NCBI RefSeq assembly: GCF_000980875.1
Contig: NZ_LAYO01000094.1
Location: 1-63,476 of the forward strand
Reading direction: 5' to 3'
Source: Leucobacter sp. Ag1
Lineage (GTDB): Bacteria; Actinomycetota; Actinomycetes; Actinomycetales; Microbacteriaceae
Length of the DNA stretch: 63,476 bases
The translations under genes were made by a program, and so were the position numbers. Below are positions 59,877 through 63,476 of this stretch, one piece after another. The first letter of the stretch is position 1; every line of letters starts with the position of its first letter. The notes beneath the pieces are model-generated. The model worked only from the letters and a program-made list of their open reading frames with translations, made no database searches and was not told the DNA's origin.

Positions 59877-60364
59877 CGGCGGCCCCCGTCCTGCTGCGGC
59901 CCGTCGTGCGGCACGGGTGCCGAGGCGGAGCCGTCGCCGTCGTCGTCGTCGAAGTCGGAGCTCTCGGTGAGCTCGGCGTCGGTGAACTCCTCGAGCGGGA
60001 GGCCGGCGGTCTGCGCGAGCTCCAGGTCGTGCGCGTCGTCGGAGACCACATCGACCTCTTCGCGGTCGAGGCGCCAGGAGCGGTAGATCAGGGCGAGCAG
60101 GAACGCGCTCACTCCGAAGGTGATCACGATGGAGGTGAGGATGAACGCCTGTGGCAGCGGGTCGCTCATCTCATCCGGGGCGCTCTCCCCCGCGATCGGC
60201 GCGTGCCCGAAGGTGCCCGACATCAGGAAGATCATCAGGTTGGCGCCGTTGCCGACGAGCAGGAACCCGAGCAGGATCCGGGTGAGGCCCCGATCGAGCA
60301 TGAGGGTGAAGCCGCAGGCGAACAGCACCACCATGGCGATGACGAGGATCAGCGGGACGGTCAC
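59873..60364 (-). CDS. mrpC: Mrp antiporter subunit MrpC
   Basis: A 163-residue NuoK homologue with three membrane segments (GFLLVGNGANLMIFLMSG is the signature) and QAFILTSIVITFGVSAFLLA. The C-terminal tail is long and very acidic (SSDFDDDDGDG). GTG at 60364 overlaps the mrpA stop (GTGA). Confidence 0.95.
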   Translation of the reverse strand: MTVPLILVIAMVVLFACGFTLMLDRGLTRILLGFLLVGNGANLMIFLMSGTFGHAPIAGESAPDEMSDPLPQAFILTSIVITFGVSAFLLALIYRSWRLDREEVDVVSDDAHDLELAQTAGLPLEEFTDAELTESSDFDDDDGDGSASAPVPHDGPQQDGGRR

Positions 60365-63339
60365 AGCGATCCTCCCCGCTCGACGCGGCCCGCGTGCGGT
60401 CCGGTCTGCTCCTCGTCGTGGTCGTCGGTGTTCGCGATCTCCTCGATCTCCTCGCCTTCCTCGTAGACGTCGACCTGCGATCCCAGGCTGCGCAGCACGT
60501 CGAGCACCAGACCGAAGACCACCATGTAGACGCCGATGTCGAACAGCGTCGAGGTGACGAAGGAGAGGTGCCCGAACGGGCCGAGGTCGAGGTCGAACCA
60601 GCTCGAGCTGAGCGCGGCCTCGCCGAAGAGCAGCGGCACGGCGGCGGTCGCGACCGAGATCGCGAGGCCGGTGCCGAGGATCCTGCCCGCGTCGAAGGGC
60701 ACCGTCGCCCCCAGCTCGTGGCGTCCGCCCGCCAGGTACCGGGCGACCAGCGCGATGCCGGCCACGAGGCCGCCGGCGAACCCGCCGCCGGGCGCGTTGT
60801 GGCCCGCGAGCAGCAGGTAGATCGACAGGATGATGAGGGCGTGGAACACCAGACGGACCACGACCTCCAGGATGATGGAGCGGTTCGCGGGGTCGAGGCG
60901 CCGGCCGGCCAGGATCCAGGTGCCGCGCTCGGTGCGGTCCTGCGGATCGGCGACGCGCTGCAGGTGCTCGCGCACCCGGCTCCGCGCGTCGCGACGGCTG
61001 AGGCGCGGCAGGGAGCCGCTGCGGTTGCGCAGGAACACGAGCGAGGCGACGCCGGTCGCCGCCGAGAGCACGACGGAGAGCTCGCCGAGCGTGTCCCAGC
61101 CGCGGATGTCGACGAGCATCACGTTGACCACGTTGATGCCGTGCCCGCCCTCGACCGCGAGCCTGGGCAGCTCGAGCGAGATCGGATCGGCGACGCGGGC
61201 ACCGAGTGCGAACAGCACCGCGGCTCCGAACAGGGTGCCGAGCGCCGTGCCGAGCACGACCCGGCCGATGCGGATCTTGCGGGTGCTCCGGCGCTGCATG
61301 CGCTGCGGCAGGCGTCGGATCACGAGCACGAAGGCGATGAGCGTGACGGTCTCGACGAGGACCTGCGTGAGCGCCAGGTCCGGGGCGCCGTGGAACGCAT
61401 ACAGGGCGGCCATGCCGTAACCCGTGAAGCCCACGAGGATGAGCGCCTGGAAGCGCTTCGTCGCGCGCAGAGTCGCGATGGCCGCGGCGATCATGAGCAC
61501 GGCGAGCACGGGCTGCACCGCGTTGGTCGCGAGCGTGGTGTCGACCGGCTTTTGCCCGCTCGTGAGCAGGGTCCCCGTCATCGCGACGACGGTGACGCAG
61601 AGGATCACGGCCAAGTAGTACGGCAGGGAACCGCGCTGGGTGAACCCGGTGACGCGGAGCGCGAGCTCGTCGACGGCACGGGTGATCGAGAAGTAGGCGT
61701 GGGACGCGGTGAAGCGTTCGGGCCAGACCGGCAGGCGGTCGACGAGCCTGCGCGTGACGAAGAAGAGCAGTACACCGAGCGCGATGATGAACACCGAGAT
61801 GAGCAGCGCGAGCGTCAGCCCGTGCCAGAGCGCGAGGTGCGCGGGGTCGAGGGACTCGACCCCCTCCGGGCCGGCCTGCTTCGCGAGCTCCTGGATGAAT
61901 GGATCGAGCGCGGTCGCGCCGATACCGGCCGCGATGGCCGTGACGACGAACACGATCGGCGCGAACAGGATGCTGGGGTGCTGTCGATGCACGATGGAGC
62001 AGCCGATGACGCCGGGCTTGCGCGAGAACGCTCCCCACAGGAACCGCAGCACGTAGCCGGTCGTGCAGATGCTGCCGAGGATCATGACGATGAGCGCGAA
62101 CCAGCCGAGCACGGGGCTCGAGGTGTCGCCCTCGGGCAGCATGACGAGGAGTTCGGTCAGTGCGGCTTCCTTGCCGACGAAGCCGAGCATGGGCGGAAGG
62201 CCCACCATCGAGGCGCCCGCGAGCGCGGCGGTGGCGGCCAGCACGGGTGCTTGGCGTCCGAGCCCGCTGATCTTGCGGAGGTCTCGCGTACCGACGCGGT
62301 GATCGATGATGCCGACCGCGAGGAACAGCGGAGCCTTGCCCAGTGCGTGCGCGAACAGGAGCACGGTCGCGGCGGCGTCGGTGCGCGGATCCGCGAGCCC
62401 GTAGAGCATGGTGAGCATGCCCAGCTGGCTGACCGTGCCGAACGCGAGGACCAGCTTGAGGTCGTACTGCCGGAGCGCGCGCAGCGCGCCGTGCAGCATG
62501 GTCGCCCCGCCGAGCAGGACGAGCGTGGTGCGGTAGCCGGGCATGTCGCCGAACGATGGGCCGAAGCGCGCCAGGATCAGGATTCCGGCCTTCACCATCG
62601 CCGCAGCATGCAGGTAGGCGCTGACGGGCGTGGGCGCGGCCATCGCGCCCGGCAACCAGAACTGGAACGGAATGATCGCGGACTTGCTGAGCGCGCCGAG
62701 CAGAACGAGATAGACGGCCGCGACCGCGGCTCCGCCCGTCGGCGGGTGCTGGAGGATGCCGTGGAGGCTGGTGGTGCCGGAGAGCGCGACGAGCGCGACG
62801 AGGCCGGCGAGCATCGCGAGGCCGCCCAGAGTGGTGACGATGAGCGCCTGCAGCGCCGCGGAGCGGCTGGTCCAGCGTTTGGACGCGTGTCCGATGAGCA
62901 GGAAGGACAGCACCGTGGTCGCTTCCCAGAAGATGAACATGAGGTACACGTTGTCGGCGACGACCAGGCCGAGCATCGCGCCCGCGAATGCGACGAAGGT
63001 GGCGCCGAATCTCGCGAGTCCATCTTCGGAGTCGCTGAAGTACCAGCGGCAGTAGATCAGGATGAGGCCGCCGGCACCGGTGACGAGCAGCGCGAAGAGT
63101 TCGGCGAGCAGGTCGACGCGGAACGACCAGTCGAGGCCGAAGAGCGGCACCCAGCTGACGTACTCGGTGAGCGCGGCCCCGTCGAGGATGCTGGGCAGCT
63201 GCGCGGCGTACAGCGCGCAGGCCGCGAGCGGTGCGAGCGCGAGCACGTAGAAGAATCGGGGGCCGAATCGGCGAAGGCCGGGATGAGCGATCAGCGCGGC
63301 GAGTGCCACGAGTCCGAGACTCACGCTCGTTACCGGCAT
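60361..63339 (-). CDS. mrpA: Mrp antiporter fused subunit MrpA-MrpB
   Basis: A 992-residue fusion. Residues 1-about 680 are NuoL-like (MrpA: FIFWEATTVLSFLLIGH, FWLPGAMAAPTPVSAYLHAA, GPSFGDMPGY). The DUF4040 region follows and the C-terminal 200 residues are MrpB-like (LILSIYLLLAGHNAPGGGFA). ATG at 63339 is chosen because GGGGAGG is six bases upstream; the ATG at 63345 directly abuts that site. The upstream 130 bp to the window edge show no other gene. Confidence 0.96.
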   Translation of the reverse strand: MPVTSVSLGLVALAALIAHPGLRRFGPRFFYVLALAPLAACALYAAQLPSILDGAALTEYVSWVPLFGLDWSFRVDLLAELFALLVTGAGGLILIYCRWYFSDSEDGLARFGATFVAFAGAMLGLVVADNVYLMFIFWEATTVLSFLLIGHASKRWTSRSAALQALIVTTLGGLAMLAGLVALVALSGTTSLHGILQHPPTGGAAVAAVYLVLLGALSKSAIIPFQFWLPGAMAAPTPVSAYLHAAAMVKAGILILARFGPSFGDMPGYRTTLVLLGGATMLHGALRALRQYDLKLVLAFGTVSQLGMLTMLYGLADPRTDAAATVLLFAHALGKAPLFLAVGIIDHRVGTRDLRKISGLGRQAPVLAATAALAGASMVGLPPMLGFVGKEAALTELLVMLPEGDTSSPVLGWFALIVMILGSICTTGYVLRFLWGAFSRKPGVIGCSIVHRQHPSILFAPIVFVVTAIAAGIGATALDPFIQELAKQAGPEGVESLDPAHLALWHGLTLALLISVFIIALGVLLFFVTRRLVDRLPVWPERFTASHAYFSITRAVDELALRVTGFTQRGSLPYYLAVILCVTVVAMTGTLLTSGQKPVDTTLATNAVQPVLAVLMIAAAIATLRATKRFQALILVGFTGYGMAALYAFHGAPDLALTQVLVETVTLIAFVLVIRRLPQRMQRRSTRKIRIGRVVLGTALGTLFGAAVLFALGARVADPISLELPRLAVEGGHGINVVNVMLVDIRGWDTLGELSVVLSAATGVASLVFLRNRSGSLPRLSRRDARSRVREHLQRVADPQDRTERGTWILAGRRLDPANRSIILEVVVRLVFHALIILSIYLLLAGHNAPGGGFAGGLVAGIALVARYLAGGRHELGATVPFDAGRILGTGLAISVATAAVPLLFGEAALSSSWFDLDLGPFGHLSFVTSTLFDIGVYMVVFGLVLDVLRSLGSQVDVYEEGEEIEEIANTDDHDEEQTGPHAGRVERGGSL

Positions 63340-63476
63340 AGGCATCCTCCCCCTGTTTCGGCTCAGCCCAGTCTATCGGGCGCGGAGGGGGTCGGACGCT
63401 GTCGGCGAACATCCGGGCGGTTCACGCCGAAGGCCGCGGTGGCGCTTCCGGGTACAACAAAAACGGGGCCAGTCCG

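Noticed and set aside
60362-63412. N-terminal extension of mrpC through mrpA in another frame
   Set aside because: Arg/His/Ala-rich shadow of mrpA; the true MrpC begins at GTG 60364.

Overview
The window is high-GC DNA from an actinobacterium, most likely a member of the Microbacteriaceae (a Leucobacter- or Microbacterium-like organism). This is inferred from actinobacterial gene order (wag31-type divIVA, sepF, a Rv2175c/pknL pair, garA with two MerR genes, class II DAHP synthase), frequent GTG starts, and a MurE whose DNPR specificity motif is altered, as would fit B-type peptidoglycan. It is chromosomal: I see no insertion sequence, phage gene, tRNA, rRNA or CRISPR array.

Layout. 1-4.3 kb (minus): priA (3' end outside the window), metK, rpoZ and a conserved gene of unknown function. 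4.4-7.2 kb: a TesB-type acyl-CoA thioesterase, a membrane protein overlapping an ECF-type sigma factor, and a small hotdog thioesterase. 7.3-12.9 kb: the ABC-F translation factor ettA, an APH(3')-like kinase, a lipoprotein, an SSB paralogue, msrA and nadE. 12.9-19.6 kb (minus): dnaE, a DksA/TraR-type zinc-finger protein, a GNAT acetyltransferase, rluD-type synthase, lspA and divIVA.

19.8-38.7 kb (minus) is the division and cell-wall (dcw) cluster. In transcription order it runs mraZ, rsmH, ftsL-like, ftsI, murE, murF, mraY, murD, ftsW, murG, [MFS transporter], murC, ftsQ, ftsZ, yggS, sepF, yggT, divIVA. Most neighbours overlap by 1-4 bases. The unusual element is an MFS transporter between murG and murC. 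It has its own -10 box, a 13-codon leaderless leader peptide (MSRSLLLRSRSRV), and two mutually exclusive hairpins before its ribosome binding site, so it looks like an attenuation-controlled efflux gene. A three-box MraZ operator precedes mraZ, and a second GTGGA array lies about 290 bp further upstream.

39.2-49.2 kb: a DUF3040 membrane protein, a polyprenyl diphosphate synthase, a Rv2175c-like DNA-binding protein, a PknL-like kinase with four PASTA domains, class II DAHP synthase, a PlsC-like acyltransferase, a FadD15-like acyl-CoA ligase, peptide deformylase and an orphan ParA. This follows the mycobacterial Rv2173-Rv2187 neighbourhood. 49.4-54.7 kb: a MerR gene, ftsR-like MerR gene and garA/odhI, then a RamB-like regulator divergent from malate synthase aceB. 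54.8-56.8 kb: a DUF11-repeat surface protein with a LAVTG sorting signal. 57.0-63.3 kb (minus): a complete Mrp Na+/H+ antiporter operon, with mrpA and mrpB fused, followed by C, D, E, F and G, all overlapping.

Many of the parts connect physiologically. Peptidoglycan synthesis and septation genes are linked to Ser/Thr-kinase signalling (pknL, garA). GarA-type switching of 2-oxoglutarate use and RamB control of the glyoxylate shunt both bear on central carbon flow. Several operon ends carry long perfect hairpins serving as bidirectional terminators.
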